A DNA stretch of 64,000 bases from Theocolax elegans (lineage: Eukaryota > Arthropoda > Insecta > Hymenoptera > Cerocephalidae). Of the stretch, positions 27,381 to 40,877 are shown in pieces. Both the position numbers and the translations under genes were made by a program. Location of the stretch: assembly GCA_026168455.1 (NCBI GenBank), contig JANSJX010000008.1:1054001-1118000 (forward strand). The letters run 5' to 3'. The notes beneath the pieces were generated by a model that saw only the letters and a program-made list of their open reading frames with translations, made no database searches and had not been told where the DNA came from. Within the stretch, counting starts at the first letter, position 1; every line of letters begins with the position of its first letter.

Positions 27381-27900
27381 GAGGGGTCCGAAGAGAATAG
27401 CTTCACAAATCCACCAACCGAAGTTTGCGAGCAGAAATGGCTCTGGCGTCAGGCGGGCTGAGTACTTATTTGACAATAATTATGGACAAAGAAAAAGGAA
27501 ATAGAAATTCTACCACACAACATCAAAGTAGGACGCCACAGGTATTGATGTAATGATTAATTATATATTACTTAACTGATCAAAAAGTCAGTATTTTCTC
27601 AGAAGTCACACGAAAAGTGATAAGTACGAAGAGACTTGAAAGTGTGTTCTCAGCATTTATTCGTACTTCTCACTATTCGTCAAAAACACTAACTTTTCAA
27701 TCAGCTAAGCAACATGTAATTAAACACTACATCAATAGCTACTGCGCTCAACTTCGATTTTGTGTGGTAGAAACTTTATATTTTTTTAATAGCCCATAAT
27801 TCTTGTCGAATATGAACTCAGTCCACCTGACGGCAGCGCCACTTTTGATCGCAAATTTTAAGGTGTCGGATTTGTGAAACAATTCTTTCTGGATTCCTTT
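27381..27900. mobile_element. 520-bp foldback MITE
   Basis: Left terminus GGGGTCCGAAGAGAATAG then CTTCACAAATCC. Right terminus is the diverged inverse (GGATTTGTGAAACAATTCTT). Pairing runs nearly to the centre: GTCAGGCGGGCTGAGTAC with ACTCAGTCCACCTGACGG, TTCTACCACACAACATC with TTTTGTGTGGTAGAAA, and ACTGATCAAAAAGT with AACTTTTCAATCAG. The short ORF at 27617-27799 lies in the right arm and is not supported as a gene. It directly follows the foldback at 26770. Confidence 0.75.
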
Positions 27901-28253
27901 GAAGATTTGATGATTTAAATGCGAGGAAATGAACCTTTCTTTACAGTTAAGTATTTTTTATTTGAATTATTATTAAAATAGTTATTTCTGCACTTAGGGA
28001 ATATAATAGGCGTTTATTCCGGGAATGAAAGTGCGGTCCGAGTTTTAGCTTTTGGCAATATTTTTTTCCAAGGGAATAATCAGTATAATAAATTTTATTA
28101 TAAATTTTTAAAAATTTAATAGATATATAGTAAAATTTACTATATATTACAGTAATTTGTTACCATTTGTCAAGTTTGTCCCTCGATTACTCGATGATAT
28201 GGTAATATTTAGTACACATAATATATAATTTAAATATAATTTAAATATAATAT

Positions 28254-28417
28254 AAAAAAAGGTTAAATATCTCAATTAGGCACAAAATTATTTATGGAAG
28301 AAATAAGAATTTTAGCTTAAAAAAATCCATAAAATTTTTACACTTCATTAAAATGTTGTCTAATTCTTATTCATTTCATAACTTCAGATGAGAATTGAGA
28401 TATTTAACCTTCTTTAT
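28254..28417. mobile_element. 164-bp MITE with 25-bp inverted ends
   Basis: AAGGTTAAATATCTCAATT at the left and AATTGAGATATTTAACCTT at the right are exact inverses. It lies about 400 bp downstream (in the gene's sense) of the Rdl exon at 28828. Confidence 0.75.
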
Positions 28418-28826
28418 GTCACTTGATGTCCGGTTTATCCTAGATCTAAGATTGAGCGTCTACACCTCTAATTGTTTCCGAGTATAATCAGCGATTAAAA
28501 TTGAACATATTCCTTTTACAATTGTAAATAAACTATATACGATTCTAAACAAACAGCCCTACAAAATATATATTTGTGTACCAAAAAGAACAGTTCTCAA
28601 AGTTTACAACGTAATCCCTGATCCAAATAGTGTAACCCTTCCTTGTAAGTAATAATATCTATATTTAATTACAAGTAAATATCAACATATTTAAAATAAA
28701 AAAAAAGAAAGAAAAACGAACGATATTTCTTCTTAGTCAGAAAAATGTCTTACTCTGAGCGTATAAATAAAGAAGCGAAGGGATGACATGTAGATTAAGA
28801 AAAATGTCTCAAGTGCTTGTTACTCA

Positions 28827-29054
<228 letters not shown>

Positions 29055-32000
29055 CTATTGCGATTCCCGATTTGCAAAAGTAAGAGGTACACAAATGTTA
29101 GTGCTATTCAATACTTTTACTTTTATTTTATTTTTTTTTTTCACTAATAGTCACGATTATTATCGAGATGTATCGAGTACACCATCATACAAATTGAATA
29201 ACAATTAAAATTAATAAAAATAAATATTCGCAAATTAAATTAAAAGAAATTCATACTTAATTATATTTATATTTATACTTATGTATGTATACGTGTACAT
29301 AAATTTAATTTTTCCTCTAATAAACAAAATACTTAGCGATTCATTTCGATAATTTCGTGACTTTGTTCTACGAATTTACGACACTTATACGCACTCTGTT
29401 CATTCGCACTTTATATCCTCAATCAGGAAATTTAATTGGTTCAAAACAAATGTTCATCAATTCGTTCTTCACAAATACTATAAATATATAAATGTAAACG
29501 TCGTAAAAAAACAAAAGAAAAAATAAAAGTAGCGATTTATTTAATTATTCCTCTTTGTCGCATATTCCGACTACAATACAATTTCACCACTTTGCATTTC
29601 ATCGTATTCTACGACGTTTACGTGTTCAAATATATACATTTTACAGTATATATATATATATATATTTTATAATATATATATATAATGTTCAATTAGGAAT
29701 TGTCTCAGGAATTCCTTTGGTGTCACTTTGGGTTTCTTTTTGCTTTTGGTTTGTTATATATAGTTAATAAATCTATTTATATATATATAGCCTCTCTTTA
29801 CAAGGAGAGTTTATACGTTTGATTGTAAAGTACAAGGAAGAATAACGGAAATAGATGGAAAAGAAAAACGTCCGTTTGTAAGCGGACGGTTGTACGGCTC
29901 GATCGAGCGACAATCGTGTGTGTAGAAGAAAAATTGATAACGAAGAAAATTGATTCTATATATATATTTCTTGCTTGCGTACATAAATATACATATAAGT
30001 ATAAATAAAGTAGATGTATAGAATTTGAAAGAAGCACTCGACAAGGACGATTGATTTTACTGAAGAGTGTTACTTTTTATTTCTTTTTATCATAAATTTG
30101 CATTTCTTATTTGTAACTCGCATGTTCATTCGGTCGACGCGCTGTTTAATTAACGTTGACGAAGATTCCGCGAGAAGATTATCGTCGACGACACTTTCGG
30201 GAAGGTTGAGTGACGTAAAGCTAAACAAGAATTTAAAATAATAAGTAAAAAGAAAATTGGAATCATTGTATTTCTATCATATTTCTACCCAGTTATTAAT
30301 AATTTTTTTATCAATGTGATGAAAATAACGAATTAATTTAAAATTACAGATAACGATGTGTATATTACAAGTAAGATCTTATTTACGTAATTTTAAAATT
30401 ATTTAAGCCACTTTTTAAAGGACATAAAAAAGAAAAGGAAGGAAGGGATGATCGATAATTTTTTAATTTAGCTCAGAGCGAGATGTGGTCCTACATATTC
30501 AATATCTCCTTAAAAAAGAATTTAATTAGAAAAAAAGGGACGATTTCCTTCATATTCCTTCTTGAGCCAGTTAAGCGAGCAAAGCCGATTTTACGTCCCT
30601 TCTCAAGTAATTCGTTATAATTTAAGCGCATGCGCGTCGTATATATACCTTAAGAAATTTAATATATATAAACCAGGATTACGGTTCAATATTAATTCCG
30701 GCGAATCTTTTTTTTTCTCATCGGTACTTACGATAATTTATTTCTCCTACAGAATATATTTACCGATACGTTCATCACTGTCCAGTGAATCCTCCGATAT
30801 ATAAATATTACGGGGAAAATGGAGAATAAGGAGGGAATAATATTGCTGTCTAAAGTAAAATTTCGAGTTACATAACGACGCAATTTAACCCAGTGGAATT
30901 ATTACCTTTTTCTTCTTCTTTTCCTTTCTTTCTTTCTTTCTTTTATTGAAACGAAGAATCAATTTATTATTTGAATAAAAATCCGCGCTGCGAACTTTGA
31001 TGTATAATAGATGGAAAAGATGTAGTCATTGAAATGTAAATAAACGGAAGAAGAGTAAGAATAAAATTAAAATTTTAAGCTCCGTATATTGACGTTTGAA
31101 AATATAATCTCCTCCCCTTTTAATCGTGATCGAATGACACATTTTTCCATTTTACCTTTTTTTTTTCCTTTCATCCAATAATTTATACGAGTTATTTATT
31201 ACATTTTTTTTCGATTATTATATATATAGGAATCGATACTTTTCTCGAAAAGAAAGAGGAACCTAAAATTGTAAGAGAAGAAGAAAAAGATGAGGAGGAG
31301 AGGGTGTAGGGTCGCAATTATGAAGAGTGAAGCGAAGTAAAAGAGAGAGAGAGAAGTAAGAAAATAAAAGAAGAGAGTGAATATAAGAATGTATAGCATT
31401 ACGAGGTCTACGTGCTCGCTTAAGGCGCTTTAAGCTTATCGGCGTAGCCGTGGTGTAAAGCGGCTCCTCACCGTGATTTGCGAGCGGTCGTATAAACGTC
31501 GGTGCTCGAACTTGAATTTTTTAAAAATCCCCGACCTCCTTCGCGAACGCTCTTTATACTCGTGACCCGATCGGCTAGTATTATTTTTTTTCTCTATCTC
31601 TCTCTCTCCCTCCTCTTCTTACGCGAGTTTAGGACGCGCCGCGTATATGGTTTTATTGTTGCCTTGGGACTTGACTCTTTCGTCCTCGCGCTTCTTTAAA
31701 TTTCGACTTTGATTGCTTTTCTGGCTTACTTTCCGGACTTTATTGCTAACGCTGGGGGGATTCTTTTTTTAAGAGCACGAATCTCAAGTTTATTAACTTT
31801 ACCGCGTTGCGGCTTCGTTTACGTTAGTAGTCAACCTTCCCTCTTTTTTCTTTTCTCATTCACGACGTTTGAGCTCGACGCGGTATAGTTCTCTCTCTCT
31901 CGTTTTTTTTACTCTTCGTTGAATTTAATTCTAGCGATACGCGCGACTCGAATTAGGTTGATCGCGATCTATATATCGCACAGCTGACAATTACAAGGAA

Positions 32001-33239
32001 TTAATCGAGGAGTAAACTGTCGATACAAATTTTCTTTTTGTTTTTTTTAAGTAAAATTCATTAATTCTCGTCGCAGTCGCTCGAGAGAACTTTGCATGCC
32101 CTTCTTTTTCTCTACTAACTTTGCGATAAATATAAAAAAAAAAAGAAAAAAGGTAAGAGAAAATTCAATTTCTCGCGGAGAGATTATGAACCGAGTTCCG
32201 AAGTGACGTGACTTTGCGAAGGAAATAATAAAGAAAAAAAAAAAAAAAAAAAAAGAAAGAAACGAAGGCGAAGAAAATTCGCCATCACCCTAATGAAAAC
32301 TGGGCGATTTTCAAATCGTCCGGCGGCGCGAATGAAACTTTCGCGAAAACTACTCTCGAGTATAACTTGGAACGCTAAAGGGAGCCGGGGTAAAAAATGA
32401 CCCCATCAATCTCCTCACGTTCGCGCAAGCGCAAACCAACAAACTTTACGAATCAATCGTCGCGAATCGAGTGCTCCGGCGACTACTTTTTCCTTTTTTT
32501 TTCGAATTTTTTTTGTTTCTTTTAAATATATAATTTATATAACACATACTTATATGGTATATATACATATGCACAAAAGCATCGAAGTACATGATTGTAT
32601 GTATGTACAGATTATATAGAGGTTGATCGGACAGAGATTTTGTTAAATGAACATGAACGAGTCGGAAAATAAAGGAATTGAAATATAGACAACGAAAAGG
32701 AAAAAGAACCAAAGCTCGGCTAACTCATTTAGCGAGTACGTATATAAATACGTGAAAGTGTATAACAAAATTGTTGGATATCCAAAACTAAGGTATAAAC
32801 TTTTAAGTATCTTTGAATTTTGGTTCTACTACTTCGAAGATATATACGGGTATGAATGAAATATTTGACTGATATGTATATGTATATTATATATATCTTA
32901 TTTTCATTGAGATCGAACATTTATATACTATCCCCGTTATTTTTAAAAGGATTTTCGATTATTGTTTCGGTACGCATAATATCAATGACGTTCGTAATTA
33001 CTCACTGAAATTTAAAGTAAATACGCGATTGATATATATTATAAATTCCGTAAATAGTATACCTAATTGATTTGTACGATTTAACAATAAATTTTTGACG
33101 TAAACATTTTTAAATAATTGGAACGAGTATAGCGACTGCCCTATAGATATATAAGTTGGATTTCAAATTCAGGATTTCTTTTCATTACAAAATGTTCTTT
33201 TTAAGATTTAGTTTTCTGAAATAAATGTTCGAATAAAGA

Positions 33240-33645
33240 TTAGTATACTCTTTATAAAGAGAAAATAATTTAAAGTAAATTTTACTAAACGTTCAGTAAT
33301 TATTGATTTTTTAGTAAAAATTAGTAGACTTCTCATTAAAAATTGATGGAAAGCTCAGTAACGAATTGACAAAAATGTTGAGTAAAAATAGACATAATAA
33401 TGATAATACTTGTATTTCACCCTCCATTGTCAATTAAAAGATAATTTTTCAATTTCCTGAGGGCTCTTGGTTCTCTTTTTATTTAAATTATTAAAAACCT
33501 ACCCGGCCCTCAAGAAATTGAAAAATAATATTTTAATTTTGTTAATTGACATAATAGTTCAGCAAATATTTTTTATTATATAATTTTAGTAAAATTTACA
33601 GGAAGTTTGGTAAAATTTACTGAAACTCTTCTCTCCGTGTGGCAA
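33240..33645. mobile_element. Inverted-repeat MITE with a second hairpin nested inside
   Basis: The outer parts share AGTAAATTTTACTAAACGT (33279) and its inverse near 33590-33620, ending CTTCTCTCCGTGTG. The inner part at 33430-33550 is a separate hairpin: TGTCAATTAAAAGATAAT, then CAATTTCCTGAGGGC, with the inverse GCCCTCAAGAAATTG and TTGTTAATTGACA. The inner element shares CACCCTCCATTG and CAATTTCCTGAGGG-like text with 7270-7400. Copied again at about 35474-35878 in duplication A. Confidence 0.6.
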
Positions 33646-33990
33646 CCCTACAAGTAGAAATTTAACATTTGAAAGTTATATAAAACTAATTTTACCATTA
33701 ATCGGATATTTTCACTTCGGTATATTATATAAACACTTGGCCAGTTATTGGCTTAAAAAACGTTATACTGATGGTCAGATTTCTACTTGGGTACAGTGAA
33801 ATATACTGTTGGAATAAGAAAAGATTGTAATAATACTACACAGTAAAATTTAACATTTGTAGCAAAAATAATTACACCTATATACATATTTAATTTTACC
33901 ATATACGGTATAGCAACTTTTTTTTTATTCTGACAGTTTGTCCCAGCTTTCCTAAAGAGTGTGTATAGTAATTTTAAATCAAACATTTTA
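33646..33990. mobile_element. MITE-like element related to 46741-46960
   Basis: Shares the blocks TTATTCTGACAGTTTGTC, CTAAAGAGTGTGTATAGTAA and TAAATCAAACATTTTA with the element at 46741-46960, and has AAGTAGAAATTT near the left with ATTTCTACTTGGG further in. Copied at about 35879-36223. Confidence 0.5.
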
Positions 33991-35130
33991 TATCATTAAA
34001 CGCATATACTATAAAGTATTGCGAAATTACATGCGAAAAACGCGTAAATTCCCGCGTTTCGTAAAGAGAACTTTTAAACATTGAAATAAATAAATAAATA
34101 ACGAATTTATCAAGAAATTAATATAAACATACACATCACAAGGTCATATATATATTTCATTACACCCGTATTTCCTTCGACACGGAAACAAGGGCGTATC
34201 CCGCGTATAGCATATTCCTTTCCCCTCTCAAAGTATAGGAGGGGCGGGGGGGGGGGGGGTCGAGCCGTTTCTGCTCTTCGAAGAAGAAAAAAAAAACATA
34301 AAGGGCTGCGTAATAGGAGGTTGTATAGTATAGGGTAAGCTGTAGGTATTAAACGGAAGGGCGTATAAATACACATAATACACGTTGGTGTGGATGTGTG
34401 AACGTGTGCGCGGACGGAAATCGTGGAGTAGGAAAGAGGAGAAAATTCACGTATATCAATCCAAAAAAATAAGCAAAGAAGAAGAAGAAGAGTGAAGAAG
34501 AAGAAGAAGAAGAAGAAGGATATTTGTAAGTACGCATATACAAGTATATGTATATGTGTATATATATATAGGGGAGGAAAGTATTATCGAAAAATTGGAG
34601 AAAAAGGAAAACGTATGCGTGTGCAAGGACAGAGGTGGTCGCATTCACTTTTATTTTCTCTGCCGGTTCTTGTTTTCTTTTCTTTTCGATCCCGCTGTGT
34701 TTTTTCTTGTATATACGTATGTATATATGTATGTATGTGTATGTATCCCTCGAGGGGGAGGGTATGTTTTCCTTTGTTGTTCATTTTTTATTTTCGGTGT
34801 GCACTCTCCCCTGTACCGCGGGCTCGGTCGTGTTCACTGCAGTGGATCATGCGAAACATTCATGCACCATGCATCTACAGGCAGACGGACTTGGTGCCTT
34901 CGGGGGTAAATGTACCTTTGGAGATTCACGCGTACAACCATATACATATATATATACACACACACACACACACATATACATACACATACATACACCGTTG
35001 AATGCAACGTTAAGCTACGTACTTGTATCGTGTGTAGGTGTGTGCATGTGGATGTGTATGTACATGTGTATGTATATTAAACGCATGTTCCGTGTATATA
35101 TTGTATGTACATGTATATGTATATATATAT

Positions 35131-37180
35131 CTTATTTTCATTGAGATCGAACATTTATATACTATCCCCGTTATTTTTAAAAGGATTTTCGATTATTGTT
35201 TCGGTACGCATAATATCAATGACGTTCGTAATTACTCACTGAAATTTAAAGTAAATACGCGATTGATATATATTATAAATTCCGTAAATAGTATACCTAA
35301 TTGATTTGTACGATTTAACAATAAATTTTTGACGTAAACATTTTTAAATAATTGGAACGAGTATAGCGACTGCCCTATAGATATATAAGTTGGATTTCAA
35401 ATTCAGGATTTCTTTTCATTACAAAATGTTCTTTTTAAGATTTAGTTTTCTGAAATAAATGTTCGAATAAAGATTAGTATACTCTTTATAAAGAGAAAAT
35501 AATTTAAAGTAAATTTTACTAAACGTTCAGTAATTATTGATTTTTTAGTAAAAATTAGTAGACTTCTCATTAAAAATTGATGGAAAGCTCAGTAACGAAT
35601 TGACAAAATGTTGAGTAAAAATAGACATAATAATGATAATACTTGTATTTCACCCTCCATTGTCAATTAAAAGATAATTTTTCAATTTCCTGAGGGCTCT
35701 TGGTTCTCTTTTTATTTAAATTATTAAAAACCTACCCGGCCCTCAAGAAATTGAAAAATAATATTTTAATTTTGTTAATTGACATAATAGTTCAGCAAAT
35801 ATTTTTTATTATATAATTTTAGTAAAATTTACAGGAAGTTTGGTAAAATTTACTGAAACTCTTCTCTCCGTGTGGCAACCCTACAAGTAGAAATTTAACA
35901 TTTGAAAGTTATATAAAACTAATTTTACCATTAATCGGATATTTTCACTTCGGTATATTATATAAACACTTGGCCAGTTATTGGCTTAAAAAACGTTATA
36001 CTGATGGTCAGATTTCTACTTGGGTACAGTGAAATATACTGTTGGAATAAGAAAAGATTGTAATAATACTACACAGTAAAATTTAACATTTGTAGCAAAA
36101 ATAATTACACCTATATACATATTTAATTTACCATATACGGTATAGCAACTTTTTTTTTATTCTGACAGTTTGTCCCAGCTTTCCTAAAGAGTGTGTATAG
36201 TAATTTTAAATCAAACATTTTATATCATTAAACGCATATACTATAAAGTATTGCGAAATTACATGCGAAAAACGCGTAAATTCCCGCGTTTCGTAAAGAG
36301 AACTTTTAAACATTGAAATAAATAAATAAATAACGAATTTATCAAGAAATTAATATAAACATACACATCACAAGGTCATATATATATTTCATTACACCCG
36401 TATTTCCTTCGACACGGAAACAAGGGCGTATCCCGCGTATAGCATATTCCTTTCCCCTCTCAAAGTATAGGAGGGGCGGGGGGGGGGGGGGGTCGAGCCG
36501 TTTCTGCTCTTCGAAGAAGAAAAAAAAACATAAAGGGCTGCGTAATAGGAGGTTGTATAGTATAGGGTAAGCTGTAGGTATTAAACGGAAGGGCGTATAA
36601 ATACACATAATACACGTTGGTGTGGATGTGTGAACGTGTGCGCGGACGGAAATCGTGGAGTAGGAAAGAGGAGAAAATTCACGTATATCAATCCAAAAAA
36701 ATAAGCAAAGAAGAAGAAGAAGAGTGAAGAAGAAGAAGAAGAAGAAGAAGGATATTTGTAAGTACGCATATACAAGTATATGTATATGTGTATATATATA
36801 TATAGGGGAGGAAAGTATTATCGAAAAATTGGAGAAAAAGGAAAACGTATGCGTGTGCAAGGACAGAGGTGGTCGCATTCACTTTTATTTTCTCTGCCGG
36901 TTCTTGTTTTCTTTTCTTTTCGATCCCGCTGTGTTTTTTCTTGTATATACGTATGTATATATGTATGTATGTGTATGTATCCCTCGAGGGGGAGGGTATG
37001 TTTTCCTTTGTTGGTTCATTTTTTATTTTCGGTGTGCACTCTCCCCTGTACCGCGGGCTCGGTCGTGTTCACTGCAGTGGATCATGCGAAACATTCATGC
37101 ACCATGCATCTACAGGCAGACGGACTTGGTGCCTTCGGGGGTAAATGTACCTTTGGAGATTCACGCGTACAACCATATAC

Positions 37181-37211
<31 letters not shown>

Positions 37212-37364
37212 TATACATACACATACATACACCGTTGAATGCAACGTTAAGCTACGTACTTGTATCGTGTGTAGGTGTGTGCATGTGGATGTGTATGTAC
37301 ATGTGTATGTATATTAAACGCATGTTCCGTGTATATATTGTATGTACATGTATATGTATATATA
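35131..37364. repeat. Duplication A, copy 2
   Basis: Nearly identical to copy 1. The differences I see are single-base changes in homopolymer length (GACAAAAATG versus GACAAAATG, TTAATTTTACC versus TTAATTTACC, the G run, GTTGTTCA versus GTTGGTTCA) and in (TA)n and (CA)n lengths. The junctions fall in (TA)n at both sides. Confidence 0.95.
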
Positions 37365-40300
37365 TACACACGTAACTCAGAAGTGTAAACTTTTTCTTTG
37401 TTCTCCTTGTGAAGTTTCCGTGTGTATATAATATATACATATACATATATAAAAGGTACAGGTTATTACGTCGGAAGTGTCATAATGCACAATTATCCGC
37501 GTAATTGCGCAGTGAGATAAGAGATACTTGTACACTTGTCATTCTATAGGTATATTACATTTATGTTATTTTATTATTACATAATATGTATATCCGATAT
37601 ACGTATATAAATACCTTGTTCTGCAGTATCGTGATAGAATAGAAATTTAAGAAAATTCGTGTAATATAGCAATATAATACCTATGAAAATCAAAGGAGTA
37701 TCACCGTATATAGGTATTTATCTTTGAAGGGGTATATAATATATGTACGTTCTCAGTGTACTCAGTTCGGATAGCTATGCATACATTTAGCTTCGAATGT
37801 CGTATGTACATATATGATTCGGACTGGATTTAGGAAAGTGAGACCGGCTCGATATATGTATATGTATATATATATATATACGTACATATATCATACACGT
37901 GTTCTTATTAACAGCTGTCATGACATGTATGCATATACAATTGTCCCTGTATTGGAAAAATATTGACGCGTACTTGTAAAATTCTTAGATCACGAGCGAG
38001 ATCTCGTTTTCTAAAAATGTGTATTCTACTTTTTACATTTATATCACCTTCCAGTAAATTAAGATTCTAGTATATATATATATATATTTCAAGTAGAACT
38101 GACAAACGCTTCTATACACTTATATTTAATTAATTTAATCGTTTAATCGCGTCGATTATCTCTCTCTCTCTCTCTCTCTCTCTGCGTACGTATATACATA
38201 CTTATATTTATACCGAAAGGAAGGTGACAACCGTAATTAACAGCTATTAGTATAGTATATATAACGTATAGATCGATCGTATTTCAACCCGTCGATCACT
38301 CTCCGATAAAAGATGATTTTTCCCAACTAAATCTATATATTATGAAAACAATAATCGATCCAACTTAAAAATTATCACTCTCTAGGACATGTACACGATA
38401 AATACAATATTATCTAATGTATCTAAATAAATAAAGATTTACGTCAACACGTTTGTATATGTAAATTTTTAAAGTTTCGTGCTTCACGAAATATGAAGAA
38501 TCTTGTGTATGTATATATCGTACAGGAGAGAGACAAAAAATATATGAGAGAACTTGAGACAGTTCATGTTCTTGCAGGTATGTGTGTAAACGCGTGTAAA
38601 ACGTACATATGTGTAACATGCAAGAGCAAAAAAAAAAGATACACGTTGTAAATTGGTATAAAGCTGCATGTGCGGTATACCTCCGTATAAGTACGAATCT
38701 CTAGGAATTTTCTTTTTATGTATATAACAAAAATCTCGTCACCCCTCGCAATATATGTATACTACATCTTTTTCTTTTCGAAGGAGAAAGTATTTTTAAA
38801 CAAAATTTATTAATCCGGTTATTTCGGTAATAAATGGATAATGTAGTAGTATATTATATATATATAACTGTATATTATATGGATTGACCAATTTTAAGTA
38901 TCTTAATGCGGTACATTTTCTTTTGCTTTTTAAGGGAAAATGTGGTGAAGCTTTAGAAGAATCATTTTTTTAAATAAAAACTTGTACAATATTAAGTATA
39001 ATAAAATACTTTTTTATTTACTATTACTTATTAATATATTTTCCAATTTATTATTTCTCGTGTATTTTAAATTTATAGATTGCAATATAAGGTTTAGTAA
39101 CGATTTCAATCGGAACGTTACATTTGATATTTCAGATACCATATGATGTATATACCATTGATAATTAATAGAACGAATATTTTTTAAGGAATTTTTGTTG
39201 TTTAATTAAAACAAAGGATAACATAATATGGGAATAGAATTTTTTATATTAAAATATTATTGTTTTTGAGAACCATCCATTACCAATAAATGTCAAGTCT
39301 GTGCATCCTGTTGAGGCTACAAGTTCGCATTTTTCCTGAGACTTTCCTCGAAAACCCAGAAATAGTTTTTAATTAATTTTAGTTTTAAATTCTGAACGAT
39401 GATAAATGTCAACCGTGGCAATTTGTTAACAAAAAATGTTAAAATACAATTAGACACCGATACAAAGACAATATGGAGATTATCAACTTAAAATTTCTAA
39501 ATATATATACCAATTCGCATGGATTTTAGATTTAAAATAAAAAGGAGAAAAGTAGATCCAGATTTAAGATATCGGTGTAATAAATAAATTAATAATTGAT
39601 AAACCAAAGTAATGAAAATACAAAATTCTCGGAGAGTCGTTACGTAAAACTCAACGGACGAAGAGGCGAGCTTGCGTATAAAAAATTCAAATATCATTCT
39701 CATCCAATTCAATAATTCAAAAGTTTCGGTACGCCCAAATACTGTTGCACTTTTCGTTGGTATAATCAAATTACGTATTTCGAACTCACGAGAGAGAAAG
39801 GGAGAAAGAGAGATAGAGAGATAGAGAGAGAGAGATAAAATAAGAGAGAAATCGCAATGTCGAGCGTTCCGTCAACGTCGTTCGTCACCGTTATGCAAGC
39901 GCAAACTTTCGTGTTTACGTGTGTATAAGTTTCTTCAAGTTTTTTTTTTCTTCCACTCTTTCTCTCTATATATACACACGTTGCAGGGTGTACATATTTT
40001 TCTCTCTTTCGGCATTGAATAAGCTACGTTTATTTGACGGGTGTTGATAAAGTATTTCGTTTCCTTGCAATATCGCATTATTTTTCATTCATTTTTTATC
40101 GAGTTATTTACATACATCCGCTCCCCCCGGTGTATATATACGTAAATTATTTAAATCGACGATTTAATATTATTACGCAACGATTTGTTTTATCAACGTT
40201 TCGTTATTATTAATACTTTATCACTCCCGACTGTATAATAATTCGGTGGTATTTCGTAACATTGACGTATCGGCTATCGGCCATATGCATCTGTTCGATT

Positions 40301-40575
40301 CGTCGATCACGCAGTTTTTCCTCGGTACGCGCGCGTGTGAAACTTAATCCGACTCACGTACGAGTCTCGGAGTGAATATAATGATTATTACTTAATTTTT
40401 TTTTTTCGTTACGACAAATATACATAACGGTGATATAAATGCGATCCTCGCGATTTTATTAATTCGCACCGAATTGATATACTCGCATTTAATTAATTTT
40501 AAACTGTATAACTCATCGGTGTATCGTATATGTTTATATACGTAATTTATTGTCACCGGGCACACTTTATTTTTT

Positions 40576-40838
40576 TTTATTATTATTATCGTTAGATCAA
40601 AACCGATTTGTATTCATCAAGTTAATGTTGACATTTTGATGATCGATAGACACTCGTATACGTATGTATCTATACACATACACACACACACACACACACA
40701 TACACACGCGAATCGAAAGAGTATTTAATACTGAATTGGTATATACAGATTGTAAATATTGATTCTCGTCGTGTTTGTTAATCTTCTTTTGATTTCGCTT
40801 GAGTATTGAATGATTATAAAGAACATTATTAAACGAGA

Positions 40839-40877
<39 letters not shown>

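Larger units (their letters stand above)
32874..35130. repeat. Duplication A, copy 1 (about 2.24 kb)
   Basis: Repeated head to tail at 35131-37364. Anchor: CTTATTTTCATTGAGATC at 32897 and again at 35131, an offset of 2234. It contains an inverted-repeat cluster (33240-33990), a G13-type run (34244-34258), a (GAA)n tract (34484-34518) and CA/TA tracts. The ORFs here of up to 169 residues are low-complexity (Ser, Tyr-Ile, Thr-His runs) and are not genes. Confidence 0.95.

Noticed and set aside
34492..37375. ORFs of 90-200 residues on both strands
   Set aside because: Composed of poly-Ser, Tyr-Ile and Thr-His runs from (GAA)n, (TA)n and (CA)n tracts. They repeat because of duplication A.
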